NCBI GenBank assembly: GCA_001466705.2
Contig: LATX02000133.1
Coordinates: forward strand, 186,001 to 250,000
Source: Moniliophthora roreri
Lineage: Eukaryota > Basidiomycota > Agaricomycetes > Agaricales > Marasmiaceae
Direction: 5' to 3'
Length of the DNA stretch: 64,000 bases
The position numbers and the translations under genes were made by a program. The notes below the pieces were generated by a model, which did no database searches, was not told the DNA's origin, and was given only the letters and a program-made list of their open reading frames with translations. Positions 10,767-21,375 of this stretch are shown here, one piece after another (within the stretch, counting starts at the first letter, position 1; each line of letters opens with the position of its first letter).

Positions 10767-12916
10767 ATGGAAGCCTTTCAACTACTCTCTCGTGGAGGCA
10801 CCAAGTTTGACAAGAATCGTTTCAATAAAGATTTTCAACTCTTCGATGTACGTCCGTCAACACAGATCTGCCCATTTTATGTCTTGTTCACTATCCGCTA
10901 CAAGGGCACCGCAAAAAGGTCTGAAGTAAAGAAGGGAACTTTGACAACCGTTTCACAAGACTCTGAGCTACCAGCAGAACTCGATTTCTTCAAGTATGCT
11001 CAAGGTGGCGCACCTGGAAAGCGGAAGGCCGATGGGAAGACGAAAGGATCACCAGGGAAGAAGCGGCGCTTGGAGAAGGACGAGGAGAAAAGTGACGAGG
11101 ATGATGCCGAAGGACCTTCAGATAATGCACCGGAAAGTAATATCCCAAAGCATCGCATCGCGACGAAGGGAAGGAACGTCCCAGAACACGCAGAAACGTT
11201 CGAAGCACTACGGGACAGATATCATATATCTTCGCATATCATGGCGAATTTGTCGAAGAACGGTTATCACCATCCAACTGGAATACAATCATACGGTGTT
11301 CCAATATTATTAGAAGTGCGTTCACAATCTTTGTCTTACCTAAGGAATTCTTATGATTATTTTACAATTAGTCTCGAGATCTCGTTGCTATCTCTCCCAC
11401 CGGAACAGGGAAAACGCTATCGTACCTACTCCCCATAATGACCGCCCTCAGAAACCCTGCCGCCAGCCACCAGAACGAGAACGAGGGAGACGTCTGCTCT
11501 GGTATACGAGCGCTCGTGCTCGCGCCTACCAAAGAACTTGCTCACCAGATCCATAATGAATGTTTAAAGCTTGCCCAAGGTCGTAAATGGAAACTCGTTT
11601 TATTCAGCAAAGCCACAGCGAATTCGTTATCGGATAAGAATGTCAGGGATAAAGTAGGTAGGTCGGCCCTTCTAGAGTCATTTAACGCCATCATGCCAAT
11701 TTTACGGGATAGACATCATCATAAGCACTCCTTTACGATTGGTGGCATCTCTTCAAGCCGGGAACATTGGCTTGAGCAAGTAAGTCGAATAGCCTGACTG
11801 TTCTGGAACGCACTACTCACAACTACCCCAGTGTGCGGCATCTCGTTCTCGATGAAGCTGATCGAATGCTGGACACTGAATTCTTACCTCAAATTCAAGA
11901 AATCGTGGCTGCATGTACGCATCCAAAATTACAAAAAGCCGTGTTTAGCGCAACTCTCCCAGCCAACGCAGAAAAGCTCGCGATGGATTTATTGCATGAT
12001 CCAATTCGGATAGTTGTTGGTCTCAAGTTTGTGTCATTTTTCTTTGGGTATGACTTTGCATATCCTAATTACTCAACAGGGATACACCTTTACCGCTCAT
12101 TGCGCAATCTCTAACTTACGTCGCAGACGACCCGTCGAAAGTGCCCAGCCTCCTAACATATTTTTCTCAACCGTATAATCCGCCAGTACTTATATTCACA
12201 TCTACCCAACCACGTGCAACTTCACTCGCAGAGGAGCTCGTTCTCAATGGGATTCCTAACGTCGACTGTTTACACGCCGGTATGACAGCTAAAGAGCGAG
12301 AGGATGCGATTGGTCGTATGCGAAAAGGAGAAAGCTGGGTGATGGTTAGTACCGAGGTCATGGCGCGTGGGTTGGACTTTAAAGGAGTGAGAGAGGTTAT
12401 CAATTATGATTTTCCAACGAGTGTGCAAAGCTATATCCATCGGATTGGCGAGTCGAGCTTTTACCCGGGCAGTTACATGTGGACCTGATGCTGTTTATAG
12501 GTCGTACTGGTCGTGCAGGACGAGAGGGAAAAGCCGTCACCTTTTTCACAGACGAAGATGCTCCATTTTTGAAGTCGTGCGTTGTTCATTTCCTTTATTG
12601 ATGCTGAACTTTTTGACTGACTTTCAAAAGAATAGCAAACGTCCTTTTGCAGTCAGGCTCTCCTGTACCGGATTGGATCCTCAAACTACCAAAACCTTCA
12701 AAGATGAAGCGGAGAGAAATGGGAAAGATCGCTCGCTCGGAGTTCGTCAATCCTGCGCGAAAGATTGGGAGGAAAGATGCCTTGAAGAAGAAGTGCGTGT
12801 AGTGAAACTGACGCATGGTGTTGCGCTCATTTTTATACAGAGAGATGATAGCTGGTTCGAAGCGACGGAAAGCAAAGGAGAAGAGCAGAGAGGAAGACGC
12901 CGGAGCTGCCAGCTGA
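10767..12916 (+). CDS. ROK1: DEAD-box ATP-dependent RNA helicase, ROK1/DDX52 type
   Basis: Nine exons (10767-10847, 10905-11315, 11372-11657, 11713-11779, 11832-12026, 12080-12447, 12501-12576, 12631-12792, 12841-12916) code for 573 residues. The N-terminus [17 protein letters not shown] and a charged Lys/Glu-rich region match ROK1. Helicase motifs in order: Q-motif region (HPTGIQ), Walker A SPTGTGKT at 172-179, [18 protein letters not shown] at 289-292, [16 protein letters not shown], and [11 protein letters not shown] at about 467-477. The C-terminal tail is basic. ROK1 proteins act in the nucleolus in early 18S rRNA processing. The intron splitting HRIG|RTGR (12448-12500) is GC-AG; a GT donor nearby would break the frame. 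Confidence 0.95.
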
Positions 12917-13893
12917 CATGGATAATATCTTTTTCTTTACGATGCAATCCAGTCATAATGATGATTGTACGACCTGAGCAATCCAATCGCAAGAGGACGC
13001 ACCAGCGTCTTCATAATGGACAGAAAATGTTGTGCAGTCTTGCCCATATGATGCCATACTTACCTCGGACGTTTCCGCATCCCATTTCCTCGTCAGACTT
13101 CCACGAACTCATCGAAAGCGGGCCCGTTTTTTTCTTCATGATTCTCGGTCTCGCCAGGGCCTTTCGCTTTCCATGAAGGGGTTTAATATAACTACAAGCG
13201 TACGTTCCGTTGTTGTATCTCAGTATCATGTTTGAACGCGCCACCACAGGAACAACGCCGAGTACGTCAACTTTTTAGTCAAGCTCGGGTTGTTTTTTTT
13301 TTGCAGGAATCGTTATTTCTACGGTGCAGTGTTCGGTCCATTCCTACTCTGCATCGCTTAGTGTTCCTCTCTTCATTTCGCTAGCTACTTACCTGAAAAA
13401 TGGTGCCACGCAGTTCATCTGGATGTCGCATTGTGCGCTTCAACTTATGCTCTGTGCACTGACGCAACGTCTACAGACCTGAGATTGTGATCGACAAAGG
13501 TGTGAATGTGACCTTCAAAGGATCGAAGACATCAGATGTGAAGTTAGGCATGGCCATCAAACCCACCTTGGACTTGCCATTTTCTGATCACCGTGAGCCA
13601 GATCAAGGGCAAGTGGAGCGCCTTGAGGCAGGGCAAGACTTCACGCCAATTTTTTTTCCTAATGGAGGTTGCTTCTCGATGTGGCGACGTGATATGTCGT
13701 GAAGGTTGAAGGGCTTCGAAGCCTCATGGTATGTATGCAGGTGCTATTATAGAGGGGTAATTCTCTTACGCTCATTTTGTAGCTTCTATTCCGTTCCCTT
13801 GAAAAGGCGGGCACAAAATGGGTAGAAGGCCAGGAGATCCTGAACACTTTATCCCCCTCCTCTCAGAGACTTATCCTTCCTCCTCTTTCAACC
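12917..13893. other. Intergenic stretch without a clear gene
   Basis: About 1 kb between ROK1 and the HMG-box gene. A 71-codon frame at 13487-13702 has no recognisable domain and no matching exons. The last 50 bases are pyrimidine-rich leader (tccttcctcctctttcaacc) just before the HMG-box ATG. Confidence 0.45.
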
Positions 13894-15349
13894 ATGCCAG
13901 TTATTCGCAGTTTGTCGGATGCCCCGCGGAGATCTCGTCGGCTATCCAAGCAGAAACCCAGGATGTATGATTGTAAGTCAATTCCTTTCTACTTATAAGT
14001 GCGTCATGCTCTAACTTGAATTGACAACAGATGACGGTTTCGAATACTACAACCAAGAGGGCTACTTGCCGAGTCGTTTCCCTTCTGAATCTACAATGTC
14101 ATTCTATAATGACCGGTCTCCACCTGTCTTCACCAACCCTTTCTCCACACACTCACCTGTCGATGAAGCACCTAAGCGCTCAAGTACATCCCACTCGCGT
14201 CGTCGCAGTCATGACCACGTACCTCGCCCTCCCAATGCTTTCATCTTATACCGATCTGACTACTGGAAGATGGAGAAACTACACGATGAGAAGGAGAGAG
14301 AGAAGGACCACTGTGAGATCAGTCGCCTAGCCGCTCGCTCTTGGAAGGAGCTGCCCGATGAACGCAAGGAAGAGTACCGCAGGCAGGCCTTAATCAAGAA
14401 GGCGGAGCATGCTAGGCAATACCCCGGATACAAGTACGCGCCTGGTCATCGCAACAAGCCCAAGGCAACCAGGAAGAAGTCTGGCCGTTGCTCTGCGTCG
14501 GATATCAGGGGCTGTAGCGACATTGCTCCCAGTATCATGCGCAGCCATCCATCTGTTCCATCCACGCGAACTCCCACACCAGGTCTCTCCCTTACTTCTA
14601 GCAACCTCCCTTGGGTCAAATGCGAGGAACTACCAACTAACCTTCCCCATTTCTCTCTTACTCCTACTTCTACTGCTCTTCCTCCCACTTCACTCCCTCC
14701 TACTCCTCCTACCCTTCCTTCGCAGCCTTACACTATTGCCCGCGACAAGTACCCAGGTTCATGTCCCGTTCAGGACCCCTCATACCTCGAGGAAGCATCT
14801 ACTTTTCATGAGGGATTCGTACCCACAGACCAGATCCCTGAGATCGATCTATACGCTACAGTCCCTCAGCTTCAGGTTCCCACTATAGAGGCCAAAGTAG
14901 AAGTGAGTGCTTGTTATTCGTTGTGAAGCATTCCTCTGATCATGTTCTATTAGGCGCCTCTACGTTCACCCCAGCCCTCGCCTTCCCTGCCCTTTCGTGC
15001 AGATATGGACGTGGCTTTCGGCTACAAGCCCGAGATCTTCCAGCTTGAGCCCCATCAAATCGTGCTAACCGATTCCAACGGTCACGCAGAGGTGTCCAGC
15101 TTTGCTAATGACACCTTAATTGGCTGGGAATCACCCTACGACATACCTTCGGGCTTGCCAGCCCTTAACGACGGCTTCCACTATGACTACTCTGGCAGCA
15201 TGTTAATCGGACAATCAGCATACGATCCTTCCCCGAGTAGCTCTCAGCAGGACTGGCAAAATTTGGAGGCCACGCTCAACCAACTCTATCCGACTACCGC
15301 TTCCAATCTCACCCCACTAACTAGATATCATAGCCGTATGCAAAAGTAG
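13894..15349 (+). CDS. HMG-box transcription factor (MATA_HMG-type)
   Basis: Three exons, 13894-13972, 14031-14902 and 14954-15349, code for 448 residues. One HMG box lies at about residues 90-160: it starts VPRPPNAFILYRSDYW and continues through EISRLAARSWKELPDERKEEYRRQA to YPGYKYAP, followed by a basic patch (HRNKPKATRKKSGR). This is the fungal MATA-HMG subfamily that binds DNA in a sequence-specific way. The rest is Pro/Ser/Thr-rich and probably disordered, as expected for activation regions. Agaricomycete relatives include regulators of sexual development such as Pcc1 of Coprinopsis; orthology to it cannot be decided here. It is convergent with CCA1. There is no homeodomain or pheromone-receptor gene nearby, so this is not evidently a mating-type locus. 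Confidence 0.9.
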
Positions 15350-15737
15350 TGGCAGTCGTTTTATCCGGTTGTTTTATTTCAGTCTCGGCTGGACCGTCGT
15401 GGACTTAGCCGCTGCAAAAAGAGTTGATGACCTGAGACTTTGGGGCAAACTGGGAATTCTCCCAAGTCCAAATTGTTTCAAATCAAAGGGCTGCGATCGA
15501 TGATGACTGTCATGTAATTACTTTTGCAAATGGCTGTAACTCATTTCTCTCTCTCTACATTCTTGTACTTGAATAGTCTTCACTTGTTGTATCTCCTCAC
15601 TCGATACCACGACCTGTAACACCAACTTCATTTCCTCTTTCTCGGTTCGTGTAGCTTCAGTTACATGTATGTATGTAAAATACCCAAAATTCCCTTCTGC
15701 AGTTCCTTGTCTTCTTCATAGAAAACGACGGAGATCA
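15350..15737. other. Convergent 3' flanks of HMG-box gene and CCA1
   Basis: A 388-bp AT- and pyrimidine-rich spacer between two stop codons. No gene is seen. It presumably holds both polyadenylation regions. Confidence 0.5.
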
Positions 15738-17941
15738 TCAATGCGTTCGAGCTTTTTTGTTCGCCGGCTCCGTGTCCGAGGTAACATTTCCAACCAAAAG
15801 GTTTCCTGCAACGCGTTCCTCCCGCAGCCAAGCGATACAATCATCTTTTGTTCCTTGTGGATTTTCGAGTTGCCAGGTCACCACTTTGGCAAGAACCTGG
15901 CCCGTCCAAGGACCGGGTTTGGCTCCGAGGATGGAGACGACCTCTCGACCCTAGAATGAAGACGGTCAGATCAAGATTTCTCGATAAAAACCGTGGAAAA
16001 CTTGCATCTAAGAGTGGTTTTGCATCGACGACTTTGTCCAAGTTGAACTCTTCTACCCGTCGAACGAAGGTGTTGTACATCTCTATCGTGCGCCTTGCCT
16101 CGTCACCTATCGAACACAATTCATACGGATGCAGCTCGCTTTGGAGGGGTAACTTACCTTTGAGACCTTGCTCCAGATTATCACAGAAGGGAACCAGCTC
16201 CTGAGTAAGCGAGAAGAGCATGGAACTCGTCCAATGCGAGCCTGTATAAACGTTATGAACGACCTTCTCTCTTAGCAGCGTTCCTGGAGACCTCTCCGCG
16301 GTCAGTATCAAGTAATAATTGTCCGTCGGGAAACGCACCTATAAAGGCCCTCTCAGAGGGCACTTTGAACCGTTCATCATTCAAATCTGGCTTCCTCAAA
16401 AGACCAGATGAAGCGAATAATGCCGGAATCCCATCCAAGAAATGGTTCTGCGATCCTAATTTCAAACACTCTCGTATGACATATTCAACGAGCGAGTGTT
16501 GCTTCTTTTTGTGGTCGGTATAAGAGATTTCGATGTACGGAGACAATATCGCCGCGAGGAAGAGTCTTGACTTGCAGGTAGGGTCTTCTTTGATTGCAGT
16601 GAGCAACATCGGGTGGACTGGAGGCAAATCAGTGCCATTTGGTAAGATAAGCGTCTGTAGGATGGTGGCTGCTTTAAGGGCATTCATTTCTGGGGCAGGC
16701 TTCCTGGTAAGTGTCTCAGTGATGCTCGAAGGTATGGTAGAGAAGACTGAGTCGTAAAGATCCAGCGAAATGATCAACTGAAGCGATCGGAGAGGGTCTC
16801 GTCCTGTGGCGAGTATGAGCCTACGATTTAGCTTGCTAATTATGTTGTGTACCTTTCACCATCTTCGAGAGCTCTTCTCCTGCACGTTCGCGCGCAACTT
16901 TGTTTACTAGTGCTTCCTTAGCATACCAGATCATTTCAGTGGAAGAGACAATGTAACATCGAAAATCTCACCCTGATTTCAGGTTCTTTTACTGCCATCT
17001 CTATCTCTGGTACCATATCGAATCCAAAACGGCTCGCGAATCGTATACATCTCAGCACTCGCAGCGGGTCATCTATGAAAGTTTCCCTTGGTGCTAGCGG
17101 TGTTCTTATAACGCCCATTCGTAAATCATCCAAGCCCTACATGAGTGTCAGACAGGAGTAATTTCGGTAGTGGAATACGCCACACCTTTCCTGTACAGTC
17201 TTCTACGGAACGAGTATGACAATTATAGAATAGAGCATTGATCGTTATATCTCTCCTCAGCGCATCTTGCTCCGGAGTTCCGAAGCTCTGAAGATTCGGG
17301 AGAAGTCAGACTCGAGGCATCCTGTAAATAGGGACTCGGAGTGCGCACAACACCAGTTGGAATTCGACTTCCGCTCGCGTATTCTTCACTTCTGAGATTG
17401 ACGAGGTCCATTTCTCTCCCGAGCACCTTGAAAGTAGCCGTTTCCAAATGCTTCGACTGGTCTGGATTCTGCGCAATTTTTCCAATCGAGCCAACTTCCA
17501 TGCCCTCGTTTTTTGCGAATTCGGCCAGATGTTCAGCAAAAGCGAACCCCATGATATTGCTCAAAGCCACGTCTAGATCATTACTCTGAGATCCCAGCAG
17601 CTAGTTTAGAAGTCGGAGTATCAGAATGAGAATGATACGATGGTAAAGAAGAACGCGCCGCTATTAACCTTGTCCCTCACCCATCCTCCTGCAATTCTGC
17701 ATTCCGTATGTATCCCTTTCTCGGTTTCCAGGTGCTTCTTGCATCTATCGAGCAGAACACAGATCTTCTCTTCGACCTCTGTCAACTCTACATTCGTCTC
17801 TGCAGGTGCCGAGACGCGCTCGACGGGAGAACGAGGAAATGAGATATAGTCGGACATTGTATGTTTTCTCCTAGAGAATATCGGGTTTATAAGACGAGAT
17901 GATGGTCGAATGAAGAGAGAAAAATGCCTCAAGAGCAGCAT
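15738..17941 (-). CDS. CCA1: CCA tRNA nucleotidyltransferase (mitochondrial and cytosolic forms likely)
   Basis: Nine exons: 17941-17669, 17600-17352, 17287-17186, 17136-16972, 16916-16853, 16803-16339, 16283-16158, 16106-16006, 15950-15738; 585 residues from the first ATG. The enzyme adds CCA to tRNA 3' ends from CTP and ATP. Class II nucleotidyltransferase signatures are present: GGWVRDKLLGSQSNDLDVAL (catalytic DxD at residues 99-101), DLVNLRSEEY, RRDITINALFYN, and DDPLRVLRCIRFASRFGF. Two in-frame ATGs, at residues 1 and 29, bracket an Arg-rich, acid-free presequence (FIRPSSRLINPIFSRRKH) typical of mitochondrial import; starting at residue 29 would give a cytosolic or nuclear form of 557 residues, as known for yeast CCA1. 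The last intron (15951-16005) is GC-AG. Confidence 0.95.
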
Positions 17942-18285
17942 TCATGGGAAGTACCTTGATGTGCAGTGTGCACTTCTGAGTCACTCCATGTGCGCGGGCA
18001 TAGCGCGCCTAAATTTGGTTGGGCGTTTTACAGGAGCACTCTCCTTCATCCATCACGACTTCAAGGCCTCAAGGCGGGTCTAACCTATATCTCTGCACCG
18101 CGGATAGACTCAAACATTATTCGAAGCGCACATACCCATGCAATCACCAGTTGGGAAGGGATAAATCACACGTTAGGCGAACTACATCTTCGTAGCTCAA
18201 AACCTGACGGTATAGACAGGTTACTTTGTTCCAATCTTTGTCTGAAGTCGGCTGATTATTTTTACCAGCCTTTAGCTCATATGAC
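17942..18285. other. Short intergenic stretch
   Basis: 344 bp upstream of CCA1 and of the F-box pseudogene. A 129-codon frame overlaps it but has no recognisable content. Confidence 0.4.
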
Positions 18286-19904
18286 ATGGAGTCCAGTGGG
18301 GGACCCAGGTCACTGCTTCGTCAGACAATCACCCCTGCCAACAGACCCATCATAACTCAGTACCTTCTCGACGCTGAGCGAACGGTCAAACAATATCAAG
18401 CCGAAATCAATAGGCTTAAGTTAGCCATCATGACACTGGAAAGCAAGAAGAATCGGCTGAAGGAGAGAATGACAGAGTATCGCTCTATGCTGTCGCCGAT
18501 ACACCGGATGCCAAACGAACTTTTGACTCAAATATTCGCTCTTGCCTGTGAAGGAAATATACTATCTCCTAAATCACTTCCACCAATCATTGCTTTACCG
18601 CAATCTTGCGGTCGGTTTCGCGAAATAATTCTATCGACACCATCGTTATGGTCGTCCATGACTCTTAGTTTCACAGCTTGGAACCAGACGGTCACAAGGT
18701 GCTTGCGGCTGAAGAAGTGGGTGCAGATGTTTACCGAATGGGCTGGAGCCTGCCCGTTTGATTTAGCATTGGATTTACGGGATGGGACACGACCTCGATG
18801 CGTGGCAGCTCATGCCATTGAGCACGATTGTGGGAAACTCCAGGAATTGGCGAAGTCTTGAATTTACAGGGCCGCCATACATTATCCATCACGAGGCTTT
18901 TCAAATAATTCGTGGTTGCCTGCCCAAACTTCAACATGTCGCATTGCTGTCCGGCCCACACGACATCGAACATCATGCACCTCTCGATATCTTCAATGTC
19001 TGCCCAAATCTGCGGAGCCTATCTCTCTATCCCGAGTTTGCTCGGAACGACCTCGCTGTGCCTTGGCAGCAAATCGAGTCCACGGAGCTCACATTTTTCT
19101 ACGACCGTGATGCCTTGACGTTCTTGTCCCTCTGCCACGACTTGAAGCAGGTGAAAATTAGTCCTGTCGGTTCAAGAAGACTCGAGCGAAGCGCCCGACA
19201 TCGGCAGCAAGTATTTCTCGCCAACCATCCAGCAACTTTGCATCCAAGCCGACGATGAGTATGAACTCATGTTTCCATTTCAGTGTCTGACTTTGCCTCA
19301 ACTTCCCTCTCCCGATGTCATGGCATTGATTCCCGGTGCTGATGACCTTTTTGACGATATGCTGTCTTGGGACAACGAACTAGTCGAATGTTTTCTGCAT
19401 CGGTCTTCGTGTTTCATTTCATCTCTGTCCTTGAGGCATATACCAATTTCGGATCAACAGACCCTTCATCTACTTCGACTGCTACCCTCCCTAATAACCC
19501 TGTACATAGAAGAGTCTTGTGTTCCGGACTATGAGCAGGGTCGTACAACGAACAGAATTATTACTCGCCGATTCCTACGGGAGACTTCTGTAACGGAACT
19601 CAGTGTCTTCAATGACGCTCAAACCCTCCTTTCCCGGCTTAATAGACTGTCCATGATTATTCATGGCGGACCGTCATTAGACCAGGATGCCCTTTTGGAT
19701 GCCCTCACTAGCAGGTGGCAACCCGCACCCCAGACCAGGGTCGATTGTCTGCAGTCCGTTTCCATCACCTCCATGGGAGAGCGTCCTTCAGATGAGCTAT
19801 TTGCATCGCTACAGTGCTTCAGAGATGCAGGTCAACAGATGCGAGTATCTCATCGATACTTGGACGGCTCTAACGGCGATTCAGGCGATTCTGACAGTGA
19901 CTAG
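18286..19904 (+). pseudogene. F-box protein pseudogene with two frameshifts
   Basis: The N-terminal part (to about 18850) reads as a coiled coil (LLDAERTVKQYQAEINRLKL) followed by an F-box-like motif (LSPIHRMPNELLTQIFALAC) and a segment ending at a stop. Leucine-rich continuation is found in the next frame from about 18826 (NWRSLEFTGPPYI.., LPKLQHVALLSGP, CPNLRSLSLYPEF), and then in the third frame from about 19180 (SKYFSPTIQQLCIQADDEYE.. to 19904). No GT-AG pair of realistic length spans either break, so they are frameshifts rather than introns. Intact relatives are substrate adaptors of SCF ubiquitin ligases and are strongly expanded in Agaricomycetes. Either a recent pseudogene or two sequencing indels would explain it. 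Confidence 0.7.
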
Positions 19905-20283
19905 CGCTGATGTGGTACAGTTGTATATTACCTCTATGATAGGACCCTCTAATAACGTGTGCAATTCTCGTAATGAGACTTTCCGATTCCTTGAAGACAC
20001 GAGAATAAATGAGTATGGTGCTTTTTTCGGTATGACATGAGAAGCTGAGCGACCTCAATTTCCCGATCATTGACAGGACGATTCTGATTCTGGCCACTGT
20101 CAACTTGAATACATCAACTGCGAGCGAACCTTTGTTCCCTGATTTTTTTTAGCCGCATTACCGGCTCTTCTCCAATCCATACTGCGTAAAGAATCGTCCA
20201 GGCTGTCGAGGGCGTAATAGGTTGAAGCCTCAGAGTCGATCGACAGGTGCGCTCAAAATTTAGTCAGTATTCACGTTTTTGTT

Positions 20284-20613
20284 GTGAACCGTATCACACC
20301 CCCGAATTACAATGGGTCTCTGCCTGCGACATTGAACGCGCCTTCTCATCAAACTGTCACACCTTCAGGCAGGCTCGCCCTGGAAGAATTTTTGCATGTC
20401 GCCAAGAGTAACATGGGCCAGTATGAGGCAGAAGCCGAGGAACACCAGGTGGCTATTATCATGCTGCAGTGCGTCGTACGCATACTAACAGGCGAGCCAT
20501 TGGACAACATCACGGTGACCATGGCCATGACTGCTTTACTTAATCGCGCCACCGTACACGGAATCATATCGCAGATATTAGTTGCTTTCCGAAATCCTAA
20601 ATTACATAGTTGA
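20284..20613 (+). pseudogene. Remnant of a paralogous F-box N-terminus
   Basis: A 109-codon frame (no ATG at its left end) whose middle part, LALEEFLHVAKSNMGQYEAE followed by a HQVAIIMLQ segment, aligns by eye with the coiled-coil N-terminus of the F-box pseudogene about 1.9 kb upstream (TQYLLDAERTVKQYQAEINR, LAIMTLE). The F-box itself and the leucine-rich part are not found after it. It looks like a decayed tandem copy. Confidence 0.35.
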
Positions 20614-21375
20614 AATCAAGCAACGTTGTGTGGTTAGCGTTGTAAGTTCCAGAAAACCACTTACTACTTTCGAAGGGACCCATTCTTAGTCCGAATAATG
20701 ATTAATTGAAGGCTGAGCGGAAAATGAGGCACATGAGCTATCTAGTGCAATTTCCGCGTTTTTCTGCTATCCTGCCTCCCCTCCAAAGCTATAATAAATT
20801 GCAGTCCATCATCTAGAACAAGAATTCATTTGAGATCGAGTTCAGAGTATTGTCTCACGCATACGTGGATCGTATCGAGAACAGAAAAATATTATTCCGG
20901 TAGGTCAGGAAGTCGGAGCTAAGACAAAGGTAAGCCTATGAACTCGGAGGGACGGGGACAGTGGTGAAAGCAAACCCTGTTATAGCGGCTGCAGAGCTGA
21001 TGCGAAGAAGCCGGCAAGAAAGGTGGTTCGAGCGATAAAAGCTGCCGACCTCGACCCAGAGTCCAGTCAGCTTCACAACTTTCCAACAACGCCTCCGCTG
21101 TTCCTCCAAGTCAGCTCACTGTCTTTCATGGCCCAGAGTCCTCCTAACCATGCGAATGTACGTCCGATGTCGGTCGTTGCTTTACTTCAAAATGGCGGCC
21201 ATCGACGTACATTCATGGGAATGGAAGCCTATGTGGCCATGAGATGTGACGTTCGCTTCTTGGATGAGCATCTTCCCCAAAATGAAACCTGCTTTACGTC
21301 GTCAATTCATGACATACATCGTTGCCTTCCATCCTCAAACTGTCTGTATAGTACACAATCGCCCACACCTCCTAA
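20614..21375. other. Intergenic stretch
   Basis: No supported gene. Short frames between 21023 and 21458 overlap the 3' flank of the TMEM135-like gene and have no recognisable content. Confidence 0.4.

Noticed and set aside
13487..13702. Small 71-residue gene between ROK1 and the HMG-box gene
   Set aside because: No recognisable motif, non-ATG-supported context and no conserved splice partner.
13894..15349. A mating-type locus around the HMG-box gene
   Set aside because: Agaricomycete mating loci carry homeodomain or pheromone/receptor genes, none of which is here; neighbours are ROK1 and CCA1.
18826..19190. Introns to explain the F-box frame changes
   Set aside because: The frames overlap or meet within a few bases, leaving no room for even a 45-nt intron, and no suitable GT-AG pair exists.
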